From an uncultured Selenomonadales bacterium (GTDB taxonomy: Bacteria; Bacillota; Negativicutes; Acidaminococcales; Acidaminococcaceae): a stretch of DNA of 64,000 nt. The translations under genes were made by a program, and so were the position numbers. This document shows, in pieces, positions 34,814-45,834 of the stretch (its first letter is position 1; each line of letters opens with the position of its first letter). The stretch spans positions 115,936 to 179,935 of the forward strand of contig ONAN01000004.1 of the NCBI GenBank assembly GCA_900315805.1, read 5' to 3'. The notes under the pieces were generated by a model. It searched no databases. It was given only the letters and a program-made list of their open reading frames with translations, and had not been told where the DNA came from.

Positions 34814-36112
34814 ATGAATGTGACTGTTAACAGAGAAGGCAATGACGCAACTTTGAAGATCACGGTTCCTGCCGCTGATGTTGCGAAGGGATACAAATCC
34901 GCTGTACAGCGGATCGCCAGCCAGGTGAAGATCCCCGGTTTCCGTCCGGGCAAAGCACCCCGCAACGTGATTGAAATGCATTATGGCAAAGAAGCCGTCA
35001 AGGAAGAAGCTTTCAATGTTGTCGTAAACCGGGCGTACCAGACGGCACTGACCCAGGAAAAACTGATGCCGGTCTCCGACCCGTCCGTCAATGACGAAAA
35101 GGCTGCCTTCGATTCCTTCGAAGAAGGCAAGGACCTGAACCTGGAAATCAAAGTCACCCTGAAACCGGAACCGGAACTGGGCGAATACAAGGGCCTGCAC
35201 GTGGACAAGAAGGATGCCGCCGTATCCGACGAAGACGTGGACAAGGCACTGGACGAACTGCGCAACCGCGGCGCCAAGATGGTGGATACCGCTGACGACA
35301 CCATCATCGAAAAAGGCGATTTCGCCGTCATCGACTTTGCCGGCACGGTGGACGGGGAACCGTTCAGCGGCGGCGAAGGCAAAGGCTATCCTCTGGAAGT
35401 CGGCTCCGGCTCCTTCATCCCCGGCTTCGAAGATCAGCTGATCGGCCTGAAGAAGGGCGATGACACCAATGTCGACGTCACCTTCCCGGAAGAGTACTTC
35501 GTCAAGGAACTGGCCGGCAAGGAAGCTGTATTCAAAGTACACATCCAGGGCGTAAAGCATAAGGAACTGCCCGAACTGAACGATGAATTCATCGCCAAGT
35601 ACACCAAATACAAGACGGTAGCGGAAGCCAAGGAAGACTATAAGAAGCGTATGCAGGAAGCCGCCGAAGCCGACGCACAGACCAAATACGAAAACGACCT
35701 GCTCGACCTGGCCGTCAAGAACGCCAAGCTCGATGTGCCCGCCGTCATGGTGGAAGACCGCATCAGCCAGATGATCGAACAGATCCGCCTGAACCTGGAA
35801 GCCCGCAAGATGAACCTGCAGCAGTACCTGCAGTACACCGGCATGGACATGGCCAAGCTGCGCGAAGCACAGCGTGCCGACGCGGAACGCAACGTCCGCA
35901 TGGACCTCGTCCTCGACCAGATTGCCAAGGCTGAAAACCTGCAGGTCGACATGAAGGACGTGGACGCGGAACTGCAGGCCATTGCAGACCAGAACGGCGC
36001 CCGTCTGGAAGATGTCAAGACCATCATCCGCAAAAACAACAACATGGGCCTGCTCCTGGCCAACATCCTGCGCCGCAAGGCAGCACATGTGGTTCTGGAC
36101 AACGCAAAATAA
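34814..36112 (+). CDS. tig: trigger factor
   Basis: A 432-residue ribosome-associated chaperone and prolyl isomerase. The ribosome-docking motif is present as GFRPGKAPRNVIEMHYG (about residues 43-59; family GFRKGKVP). The FKBP-type domain spans about 150-240 (GDFAVIDFAGTVDGEPFSGGEGKGY), and the helical C-terminal arms follow. GGGAGG precedes the ATG. The order tig-clpP-clpX-lon is standard in Firmicutes. Confidence 0.95.
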   Translation: MNVTVNREGNDATLKITVPAADVAKGYKSAVQRIASQVKIPGFRPGKAPRNVIEMHYGKEAVKEEAFNVVVNRAYQTALTQEKLMPVSDPSVNDEKAAFDSFEEGKDLNLEIKVTLKPEPELGEYKGLHVDKKDAAVSDEDVDKALDELRNRGAKMVDTADDTIIEKGDFAVIDFAGTVDGEPFSGGEGKGYPLEVGSGSFIPGFEDQLIGLKKGDDTNVDVTFPEEYFVKELAGKEAVFKVHIQGVKHKELPELNDEFIAKYTKYKTVAEAKEDYKKRMQEAAEADAQTKYENDLLDLAVKNAKLDVPAVMVEDRISQMIEQIRLNLEARKMNLQQYLQYTGMDMAKLREAQRADAERNVRMDLVLDQIAKAENLQVDMKDVDAELQAIADQNGARLEDVKTIIRKNNNMGLLLANILRRKAAHVVLDNAK

Positions 36113-36139
36113 GCCCTGTGCCTAACTGAACAAAGTAGA

Positions 36140-36186
36140 GAAGGAGCTGCCTGTACGCTGTCCGTGTGCCGGCAGCCCTTTTAGTC
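36140..36186 (+). terminator. weak terminator between tig and clpP
   Basis: An imperfect stem GAGCTGCC/GGCAGCCC followed by TTTTAG. It may reduce read-through from tig. Confidence 0.45.
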
Positions 36187-36201
36187 AAAGGAGTGACAAC
36201 T

Positions 36202-36795
36202 ATGAACTACGTACCTATCGTCGTGGAACAGAATGCCCGCGGGGAACGATCCTACGACATCTATTCCCGCCTGCTGAAGGACCGCATCGTGTTCCTGACC
36301 GGTGCCATCGATGACAACGTGGCCAACGTGGTCATCGCCCAGCTGCTGTTCCTGGAGTCCGAAAACCCGGACAAGGATATCCACCTGTACATCAACAGCC
36401 CCGGCGGCAGCGTGTCCGCCGGCATGGCGATTTACGACACCATGCAGTATATCAAGCCCGACGTATCCACCATCTGCGTCGGCCTGGCGGCCAGCATGGC
36501 CTCCATCCTGCTGATGGCGGGCGCCAAGGGCAAGCGGTACGCCCTGCCCCATTCCGAAGTCATGATCCATCAGCCCCTGGGCGGATTCGAAGGCCAGGCC
36601 TCGGACATCGCCATTCATGCAAAAAACATCCTCCGTGTCCGCGATGAGATGTATAATGTAATTGTAAAGCATACGGGCCAGCCGAAGGATAAGGTGGCCG
36701 CCGACACGGACCGCGACAACTTCATGACGAGCGAAGAAGCCAAGGCTTACGGCATCATCGACGCGGTCGTCGAAGCCAAACCGGAAACGGTATGA
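36202..36795 (+). CDS. clpP: ATP-dependent Clp protease proteolytic subunit
   Basis: A 197-residue ClpP. The catalytic serine is in GLAASMAS (about residue 96), the histidine in MIHQPLGG (about 121), and the aspartate in DTDRDNFM (about 170). The start is the ATG at 36202, with AAAGGAG upstream; an ATG twelve codons earlier lacks a site. It forms the peptidase chamber used by the ClpX encoded next. Confidence 0.95.
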   Translation: MNYVPIVVEQNARGERSYDIYSRLLKDRIVFLTGAIDDNVANVVIAQLLFLESENPDKDIHLYINSPGGSVSAGMAIYDTMQYIKPDVSTICVGLAASMASILLMAGAKGKRYALPHSEVMIHQPLGGFEGQASDIAIHAKNILRVRDEMYNVIVKHTGQPKDKVAADTDRDNFMTSEEAKAYGIIDAVVEAKPETV

Positions 36796-36846
36796 TCCCG
36801 TCCCGGCAGTCCGTAAGGCTGCCGCAGACCGGAAGGAGAGTACACT

Positions 36847-38109
36847 ATGAAGTTTTCTGATGATAACAACAGCAGCCAGATCGTCTGCTCTTTCTGCGGG
36901 AAACGCGGAGACCAGGTGAAACGCATGCTGGCCGGCCGCAACGGCTATATCTGTGACGAATGCATCGAGCTGTGCAACGAAGTGCTGCGCGAGGAATTCG
37001 GCCACGAAGACCGCCCGGCCGCCGAAGAAAAGACGGAACTCCCGAAACCGAAGGAGATCAAGGCCGTCCTGGACGAGTACGTCATCGGCCAGGAAGAAGC
37101 GAAAAAGACCTTGTCCGTCGCTGTCTACAACCATTACAAACGCATCAACTACGAGATGCTCAATCCCGAAGAACGGGATGTGGAACTGCAAAAATCCAAT
37201 ATCCTCATGCTGGGCCCCACGGGCAGCGGCAAGACGCTCCTGGCCCAGACCCTGGCGAAGATCCTGAACGTACCCTTCGCCATCGCCGACGCGACGACCC
37301 TGACGGAAGCCGGCTATGTCGGGGAAGACGTGGAGAACATCCTCCTGCGCCTCATCCAGAATGCCGACTACGATATCGAACGGGCCCAGCGCGGCATCAT
37401 CTACATCGACGAAATCGATAAAATCGCCCGCAAGTCCGAAAACGTCTCCATTACGCGCGACGTTTCCGGCGAAGGCGTGCAGCAGGCCCTGCTGAAGATC
37501 CTCGAAGGCACGGTTGCCAACGTTCCGCCCCAGGGCGGCCGCAAGCATCCGCACCAGGAATTCCTGCAGATCGACACGACGAACATCCTCTTCATCTGCG
37601 GCGGTGCCTTTGCCGGCCTGGATTCCATCATCAAGGCCCGCACCGACGAAAAGACCCTGGGCTTCGGCGCCGACATCAAGCGCAAATCCGAAGCCAACCA
37701 GGGCGAAGTCCTGAAGAAGGTCATGCCGGAAGACCTCATGAAGTTCGGCCTGATTCCGGAATTCGCCGGCCGCCTGCCGGTCGTCGTGACCTTGGAATCG
37801 CTCACGAAGGAAGCCCTCGTCAGCATCCTGACGGAGCCGAAGAACGCTCTGGTGAAACAGTACCAGCATTTTCTGCATATGGACAACGTGGACCTGGAAT
37901 TCGAGGACGGAGCCCTCGAAGCCATCGCCGACGAAGCCCTGGCCCGGGAAACCGGTGCCCGCGGCCTGCGCGCCATCATTGAAGGCATCATGCGCAACGT
38001 CATGTACGAAGTCCCGTCCCGTTCGGACGTGGCCAAGTGCATCGTCACGGCCGAGACGGTCCGCGACCACAAGGAACCGAAACTGGTTTTTGCGGGCCCT
38101 GCGGCCTGA
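36847..38109 (+). CDS. clpX: ATP-dependent Clp protease ATP-binding subunit
   Basis: A 420-residue AAA+ unfoldase. The N-terminal C4 zinc domain reads [17 protein letters not shown]...CDECIELC. Walker A is GPTGSGKT (about residue 122), and Walker B is [11 protein letters not shown] (about 185). The IGF-type loop that docks on ClpP is visible as LGFGADIK. It lies 51 bp after clpP. Confidence 0.95.
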   Translation: MKFSDDNNSSQIVCSFCGKRGDQVKRMLAGRNGYICDECIELCNEVLREEFGHEDRPAAEEKTELPKPKEIKAVLDEYVIGQEEAKKTLSVAVYNHYKRINYEMLNPEERDVELQKSNILMLGPTGSGKTLLAQTLAKILNVPFAIADATTLTEAGYVGEDVENILLRLIQNADYDIERAQRGIIYIDEIDKIARKSENVSITRDVSGEGVQQALLKILEGTVANVPPQGGRKHPHQEFLQIDTTNILFICGGAFAGLDSIIKARTDEKTLGFGADIKRKSEANQGEVLKKVMPEDLMKFGLIPEFAGRLPVVVTLESLTKEALVSILTEPKNALVKQYQHFLHMDNVDLEFEDGALEAIADEALARETGARGLRAIIEGIMRNVMYEVPSRSDVAKCIVTAETVRDHKEPKLVFAGPAA

Positions 38110-38185
38110 TACATCGGGCCGGGTCACAAGCGCCGGGACGGACGCGGAAAGGCGAACTGATTTAAAAGATTTTGTGAAACCTGCC

Positions 38186-38222
38186 AAAAGGGAAAAGGTA
38201 CGCCGCCTTTTCCCTTTTTTCT
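38186..38222 (+). terminator. terminator after clpX
   Basis: A 12-bp stem AAAGGGAAAAGG/CCTTTTCCCTTT ending in TTTTTTC. Confidence 0.85.
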
Positions 38223-38329
38223 GCGTAACGGATATGTTACAATAAACTTGGACCGCTGTGACCGTAACTACCTATTGTGGTCGGCCATTTCCGATACAGC
38301 CGGTTTTTCTATATATTGGAGGGATTTCC

Positions 38330-40705
<2,376 letters not shown>

Positions 40706-40745
40706 CGAACGACGCAAACGATAAGTGAAAAGAAAGGTGAAAGTT

Positions 40746-42134
40746 GTGAAGAAATACGATGTTGCCATCATCGGCGGCGGTCCGGCCGCCATTTACGCCG
40801 GCTGGGAATTCATGGTCAAGTATCCCGACGTGTCCGTCCTCATCGTCGAGGAAGGCCACCCGGTGGACAAGCGCTTCTGCCCCCTGGCGGCGGGCAAGAC
40901 GGACCACTGCCTGCGCTGCGTGCCCTGCGCCATCATGCGCGGGTTCGGCGGTGCCGGTGCCTTTTCCGATGGCAAGTACAACTTCACGACGGAATTCGGC
41001 GGCTGGCTGCCTGACTATCTGCCGAAGAAGACCGTCATGGACCTTATCGATTACGTGGACTCCATCAACTGCAGCAATGGCGCGCCGGGCGAAACCTACA
41101 CGACCAAGAACAGCTCCATCCGGCGCCTGGCCCTGGGTTACGACCTGCACCTGCTGAACGGCAAGGTGCGCCACCTGGGCACGGAAAACAACCTGCAGAT
41201 CATGGAGAACATCTACCATAAATTGATGGAAAAAGTGGACATCCTCTGCGATACGAAGGTCGAAAGCTTCCGCAAGGAAGGGGACCTGTTCTGCCTGGAA
41301 ACGACGGCCGGCCAGTTCCAGTCCGATTACCTGATTGCGGCACCGGGCCGCGCGGGGGCGGAATGGTTCACCGAGCAGGGCCGCAAATTGGGCCTGTCCT
41401 TCACGAACAACGCCGTCGACGTCGGCGTGCGTGTCGAAGTGCCGGCCCTCGTCTTCAAGCACATTACGGACGAAGTGTACGAAGCGAAGCTCCAGTATCG
41501 CACGAAACAGTACAACGACCTGGTCCGCACGTTCTGCATGAACCCGAACGGCTACGTGGTGGCGGAAAACACGGACGGCATCGTCACGGTTAACGGCCAC
41601 AGCTACGCCGACCCGAAACTGCAGAGCGAAAACACGAACTTCGCGCTCCTTGTGAGCAACAAGTTCACGGAACCGTTTAAAGAACCGCACCAGTACGGCA
41701 AACGCATTGCCTCGTTCTCGAACATGCTGGGCGGCGGCGTGCTGCTGCAGCGGTTCGGCGACCTCATCAAGGGCCGCCGCACCAACGAACGGCGCCTGGC
41801 CAAGAGCTTCACGCGGCCGACCTTGTCGGCCACGCCGGGCGATCTGAGCCTGGTTTTGCCGAAGCGGCAGCTCGACGACATCATCGAAATGATTTACGCA
41901 CTGGATAAGATTGCACCGGGCATGGCGAACGACGACACGCTGCTCTACGGCGTCGAAGTCAAGTTCTACAGTGCCCGTATGGAACTGGATGACCATTTGG
42001 AAACGAAAATCCCGAACCTCTTTGCCGTAGGCGATGGCGCCGGCATCACCCGGGGCCTGTCCCAGGCGAGCGCCAGCGGCGTGTTTGTGGCACGGGAGAT
42101 TGGGGAACGGATCCTGCAGCACCGTAACAAGTGA
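40746..42134 (+). CDS. FAD-dependent oxidoreductase (COG2509-like)
   Basis: A 462-residue flavoprotein. The FAD Rossmann motif is VAIIGGGPAAIYAGWEF at the N-terminus, and the C-terminal FAD contact is LFAVGDGAGITRGLSQAS. CPLAAGKTDHCLRCVPC contributes three cysteines and is typical of uncharacterised dehydrogenases of this group. The GTG at 40746 follows AAAGGTG by six bases; an upstream GTG overlaps that site. The gene lies between lon and engB on the same strand. The substrate is unknown. Confidence 0.75.
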   Translation: MKKYDVAIIGGGPAAIYAGWEFMVKYPDVSVLIVEEGHPVDKRFCPLAAGKTDHCLRCVPCAIMRGFGGAGAFSDGKYNFTTEFGGWLPDYLPKKTVMDLIDYVDSINCSNGAPGETYTTKNSSIRRLALGYDLHLLNGKVRHLGTENNLQIMENIYHKLMEKVDILCDTKVESFRKEGDLFCLETTAGQFQSDYLIAAPGRAGAEWFTEQGRKLGLSFTNNAVDVGVRVEVPALVFKHITDEVYEAKLQYRTKQYNDLVRTFCMNPNGYVVAENTDGIVTVNGHSYADPKLQSENTNFALLVSNKFTEPFKEPHQYGKRIASFSNMLGGGVLLQRFGDLIKGRRTNERRLAKSFTRPTLSATPGDLSLVLPKRQLDDIIEMIYALDKIAPGMANDDTLLYGVEVKFYSARMELDDHLETKIPNLFAVGDGAGITRGLSQASASGVFVAREIGERILQHRNK

Positions 42135-42152
42135 AAAAGGAGGTATTCACCC

Positions 42153-42824
42153 ATGCCAAAAGGACAGTGGGATGTCATCAAGGCGGAATTCGTGACTTCC
42201 GCCGTGCAGGCTGATCAATATCCCAGACCGTCACTTCCGCAGGTCGCCTTCATCGGGCGCTCCAATGTCGGAAAATCGTCACTCATCAACTCCCTCTGCC
42301 GGCGGAACGGACTGGCCCGCGTCTCTTCGACCCCCGGCAAGACGCAGACCCTGAATTTCTACCGCCTCGACGCCAAACGCACCATCGACGACGTGGTGGA
42401 CCGCACGCAGTTCTTCCTGGTCGACCTGCCCGGCTATGGATTCGCCCGTACGAACAAGCACAACAAGGAAAACTGGTCCGGCTTCATTCGCAATTACCTG
42501 ACCGACGCCCCGGACCTGTCCCTGGTGTGCCAGCTCATCGATATCCGCCACAAGCTCATGGACAGCGATATCGAGGCTTATCACTGGATGGTCTCCTGCG
42601 GCCTGCAGGTGCAGATCGTCCTGACGAAGATGGACAAGGTCAGCAAATCCGCGGCCATGGCACAGGTGGCAGCCGCCAAAAAGGAACTCTTCCTGTCCGA
42701 TGACCAGGTCATGGCCTATTCCGTACAGCAGCCCCTCATGCGGGCGGAACTCATCAACCGCATCCTCGGCGTCCTCGAGGGCTCGGCCGAAGTCGTGCCG
42801 GAGCTGCAGCAGGTGGGACGCTGA
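42153..42824 (+). CDS. engB: ribosome biogenesis GTP-binding protein EngB/YsxC
   Basis: A 223-residue GTPase needed for assembly of the large ribosomal subunit. G1 is GRSNVGKSS (about residue 32), G3 is DLPGYGFA, and G4 is TKMD. The protein starts with a short basic segment and has AAAGGAGG before its ATG. The lon-engB neighbourhood is normal for Firmicutes, apart from the flavoprotein between them. Confidence 0.95.
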   Translation: MPKGQWDVIKAEFVTSAVQADQYPRPSLPQVAFIGRSNVGKSSLINSLCRRNGLARVSSTPGKTQTLNFYRLDAKRTIDDVVDRTQFFLVDLPGYGFARTNKHNKENWSGFIRNYLTDAPDLSLVCQLIDIRHKLMDSDIEAYHWMVSCGLQVQIVLTKMDKVSKSAAMAQVAAAKKELFLSDDQVMAYSVQQPLMRAELINRILGVLEGSAEVVPELQQVGR

Positions 42825-42855
42825 CGATGTCCTGCTAAATTGGTTTACAAAAAGC

Positions 42856-42884
42856 TTGACATGCTTATTAGGAACTGATACAAT
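42856..42884 (+). promoter_or_regulatory. strong promoter of an orphan structured RNA
   Basis: TTGACA at 42856-42861, a 17-bp spacer and TACAAT at 42879-42884. No protein gene follows on this strand; the riboswitch-like RNA does. Confidence 0.8.
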
Positions 42885-42890
42885 TAAGTT

Positions 42891-43040
42891 GTCAAAAGAA
42901 GATTTCGTACAACTGAGGTAAAGCGGTGCAACCCCGCTGCGATCCCGTCGCCGTACAGCCGGCACTCCTCATTGTATAAGCATCTATGCTTGACCTGCGG
43001 GTGACAGGGAGGATGGAGCTCAAAAAGCTTTTCTTTGGTG
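42891..43040 (+). ncRNA. cobalamin-riboswitch-like RNA without a downstream gene
   Basis: The conserved spine of the cobalamin aptamer can be read in order: GAGGTAAAGC, GGTGCAACCCC, GCTGCGATCCCGTCGCCGT, and further on a B12-box-like TGCTTGACCTGC (about 42986-42999). It starts right after a consensus promoter and ends in a terminator at about 43070-43104. The next gene is on the other strand. The match is by eye to the family consensus; it could be a variant class or a decayed copy. Confidence 0.55.
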
Positions 43041-43067
43041 AGAGGGGAAAAGTGGATTGGCGCAAAA

Positions 43068-43108
43068 TCCGGACCATTCCTGTTTCGGCAGGAATGGTCC
43101 TCTTGTTT
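43068..43108 (+). terminator. terminator of the orphan RNA
   Basis: An inverted repeat GGACCATTCCTG/CAGGAATGGTCC followed by TCTTGTTTT. As part of a riboswitch it could be the expression platform. Confidence 0.8.
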
Positions 43109-43237
43109 TCCGCAGGCCGAAATCCTTGACGCCGTGTGATTCGGAAATTAACACTTTGCTATTCTGAAATCTTTCAGAGACACACTCCCTCCTCATTATC
43201 TCCATCCATCTTTTCTATTCTCGTCAAAGCCGCGAGG

Positions 43238-43277
43238 CATAAAAAAACCGCACCCGGACAGTGCGGTTTTTTTATGC
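43238..43277. terminator. bidirectional terminator after the CDF gene
   Basis: AAAAAAACCGCA and TGCGGTTTTTTT flank an 8-base loop; A- and T-runs on both sides allow use from either strand. The stretch from 43110 to here shows no gene. Confidence 0.85.
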
Positions 43278-43288
43278 TTTTTTTGTTG

Positions 43289-44200
43289 TCAGAAATCGTG
43301 CTTCCATTCACTGATGGGATTCATATGGACCATGCAGTGTTTGACATCGGGGAAGTTCATCTCGATCTGATGGTGGATGCGTTCCGCGATATGGTGCGAT
43401 TCCAGCAGGGTGAGGTCATCGTCGGCGGAAATCTCCACGTCCACGTAGATGCGGCTGCCGAAGAGGCGGGTGCGCAGCAGGTCGATGTGGTCCACGCCGT
43501 CCACCTGCTCGATGACGGCGCGCATCTTGTCCTCGATTTCGTCGGGGCAGGAGCGGTCCACCATCTTATCGACGGCGCCCTTGAAGATTTCATAGGCGGC
43601 CTGCAGGATCATGAGGCAGATGACGATACTGGCCAGGGGATCGAGAATCGGATAGCCCATGCGCGCGCCGGCGATACCGACGAGGGACCCGATGGACGAC
43701 AGGGCGTCGGACCGGTGGTGCCAGGCGTCGGCCATGAGGGCGTCCGATTTTAAATTGATGGCGTAATGGCGCGTGTACCAGTACATGCCTTCTTTTAAGA
43801 CGATGGAAATGATGGCCGCGGCCAGGGGCAGCAGGGTCGGGATCTGCAGGGGCGCCGTGTCCCGGTGCAGGATCTGCTCGGCGCCGTTGGCACCGATGGC
43901 CAGGCCCGTCAGGGCCAGCAGGGTGGCCAGGATGATGGAGGCGACGCACTCCAGCCGTTCGTGGCCGTATTCGTGTTCGTCATCGGATTTGCGCGACGAA
44001 ACGCGGATGCCGATGATGACGATGAACGTGGCGAACACGTCGGACGCGGAATGGATGGCGTCGGACACCATGGCGGCCGAATGGCCCAGGAGGCCGGCGG
44101 CCAGCTTGCCGACGGAAAGGACCACGTTCACGATGATGCTGTACAGGGAGACGCGCGTGGCGATGCGCTTGCGCTCCAGGATGAATTCTTTATTGTCCAT
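43289..44200 (-). CDS. cation diffusion facilitator family transporter
   Basis: A 303-residue CDF metal exporter with six membrane helices. The metal site shows as SDAIHSASD in TM2 (HxxxD) and ADAWHHRSDAL in TM5 (also HxxxD), and a C-terminal ferredoxin-like cytoplasmic domain follows. An HEYGHERLE loop with histidines lies between. Such proteins expel Zn2+, Mn2+ or Fe2+ in exchange for protons. The start is the ATG at 44198-44200 with AAGGAG upstream. Confidence 0.9.
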   Translation of the reverse strand: MDNKEFILERKRIATRVSLYSIIVNVVLSVGKLAAGLLGHSAAMVSDAIHSASDVFATFIVIIGIRVSSRKSDDEHEYGHERLECVASIILATLLALTGLAIGANGAEQILHRDTAPLQIPTLLPLAAAIISIVLKEGMYWYTRHYAINLKSDALMADAWHHRSDALSSIGSLVGIAGARMGYPILDPLASIVICLMILQAAYEIFKGAVDKMVDRSCPDEIEDKMRAVIEQVDGVDHIDLLRTRLFGSRIYVDVEISADDDLTLLESHHIAERIHHQIEMNFPDVKHCMVHMNPISEWKHDF

Positions 44201-44387
44201 GGGAGACACTCCTTCTGTCAGGGGATAACCGCTGCCGATTGACGGAGCGGCGGCCCCGTGATAGACTGATTGCATTAATAAGATGGAAGCAGGTTCCATC
44301 TACTATAGTAGGACTAAATATGTATTAGGAATAATTGTAAGGCCTGCGCGCGGGAATGTCAAGCCGTGCCGGGCAGGGGGTGATGGT

Positions 44388-45452
44388 ATGGCTGCAGGAA
44401 ACGGGACCCGGTGGCGGCTGCTTTTTTACGCCGTCCCGGCGGCTCTGGCGGGAACGTTGCTGTTCCTGGCCCGCCTGCCCATCCCCTTCATGCTGGGCGG
44501 CATCCTGACGGCGGCAGCCCTGCGCTTCACGCGGCAGCCTGATTTCCAGTGGCCCAAGCCGTGGCGCGAACTCTGCCTGAGTATCGTCGGCTACGGCATC
44601 GGCCTGCATTTTACGCGCGACACCGTGCATGCCCTCGCGGCCCAGACCGTGGGCGTGCTGGGCGCGTCCGTCATCTGCATCGCCCTGGCCATCGTCATCG
44701 CCTACATCACGTACCGGCACACCTTCGCCAACCTGCTCAGCTGCGTCCTGGGCCAGCTGCCCGGCGGCCTGAACCTCATGATGCTCCTGGCCGAGGAAGA
44801 CCCGCGCGCCGATGCGAACGTCGTCGTCGTGGAGCAGACCACGCGCCTGTTCCTGGTCGTCTTTTTCGTGCCGATCCTCGCTTCGTTCCTGCCGGGCACG
44901 GTCGTGAACCGCGCCGGCCTCTTCGACAGCCCGGCGGCCGAAGGCGCCCTCCCGTGGCTCATCCTGGTCCCCATCTGCGCCGCCGGCGTGTTCGCGGCCC
45001 GGCGCCTGCACGTACCCACGCCGACCCTCATGGGTCCCATCCTGGCCACGTCGGCCTTCTCCGTATGGTACGGCGCGCCCCTCCAGCAGGTGCCGTCCCT
45101 GGTCATGTACCTGGCCCAGATCAGCGTCGGCCTCTACATGGGCTGCATGCTCGACAAGGAGCGCCTCCTGCGCGCGCGGGCGACGGTCTCCTTCTGCGTC
45201 CTCGGCACGCTGGCCCTCATCGCCGTCAGCATGGTTGTCGCCTTCGGCCTATCCCATGTCTACGGCTTCGACCTGGTCACGGCCTTCCTGGCCATGGCCC
45301 CCGGCGGCATCGCGGAAATGTGCCTGGCCGGCATGTCCATGGGCGCCGACGTCTCCATCATCGTCACCTACCAGATCGTCCGGGTCCTGATGATGAACAT
45401 ATCCATGCCCTTCCTGATCCACTGGTACTTCGACGAGAATTACAAGGGCTAG
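44388..45452 (+). CDS. AbrB-family membrane protein (ammonia monooxygenase-related)
   Basis: A 354-residue protein with about ten helices and two homologous halves. LGQLPGGLNLMMLLAEED in the first half corresponds to MAPGGIAEMCLAGMSMGAD in the second, the hallmark of the PF05145 AbrB membrane family (not the AbrB transcription factor). The biochemical function is not established; transport is likely. The ATG at 44388 is preceded by GGGGG; longer starts are possible but contain no site. Confidence 0.75.
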   Translation: MAAGNGTRWRLLFYAVPAALAGTLLFLARLPIPFMLGGILTAAALRFTRQPDFQWPKPWRELCLSIVGYGIGLHFTRDTVHALAAQTVGVLGASVICIALAIVIAYITYRHTFANLLSCVLGQLPGGLNLMMLLAEEDPRADANVVVVEQTTRLFLVVFFVPILASFLPGTVVNRAGLFDSPAAEGALPWLILVPICAAGVFAARRLHVPTPTLMGPILATSAFSVWYGAPLQQVPSLVMYLAQISVGLYMGCMLDKERLLRARATVSFCVLGTLALIAVSMVVAFGLSHVYGFDLVTAFLAMAPGGIAEMCLAGMSMGADVSIIVTYQIVRVLMMNISMPFLIHWYFDENYKG

Positions 45453-45522
45453 GGACGATGTCCCGGACAGCCCGGCCCGCCAATGACTCCGGGGCTCGGA
45501 TCCCTTTGCGGCCGGCGCGGGC

Positions 45523-45551
45523 TTGACATCGTGCCCGTGCATTGATAAAAT
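45523..45551 (+). promoter_or_regulatory. promoter of the valS T-box transcript
   Basis: TTGACA at 45523-45528, a 17-bp spacer and TAAAAT at 45546-45551. Confidence 0.85.
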
Positions 45552-45559
45552 TGTAGGGT

Positions 45560-45807
45560 ACAATTTCATAAGAACGGCAAGGAACGGAAGGAGTACGGAT
45601 TTTTCAGCCCCAAGAGAGGATGCGGACGGTGCGAGCATCCGGGTGAAGGTCCCGAAGGTAGTCCGGGAGCCGGAAGGCCGAAGGCGCGGCGCGCTGTGTA
45701 AGTCTTCCCGTGCGATGCGTTAAATCGTCGAGTGCCTTCCCGCGGGAAGGAATTCAGGTGGTACCACGGTTCAATCGTCCTGTTGCAGCAATGCGGCAGG
45801 ATTTTTT
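45560..45807 (+). promoter_or_regulatory. T-box leader controlling valS
   Basis: The T-box sequence AATTCAGGTGGTACCACG (45751-45768) is unmistakable. Upstream is the AGAGAGG element of stem I. Downstream is a terminator hairpin (TCCTG...CAGGA, 45778-45801) with TTTTTT. T-boxes sense uncharged tRNA and let transcription pass. The specifier is probably a valine GUA or GUC codon in GGTAGTCC near 45658, which I cannot fix with certainty. Confidence 0.9.
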
Positions 45808-45834
45808 ATTTTCAACATTCAGGAGGAAAATCAA

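Noticed and set aside
43136..43753. Gene on the plus strand downstream of the orphan riboswitch
   Set aside because: The frame runs through two terminators and then antisense to the CDF gene, with no ribosome site and no recognisable protein.
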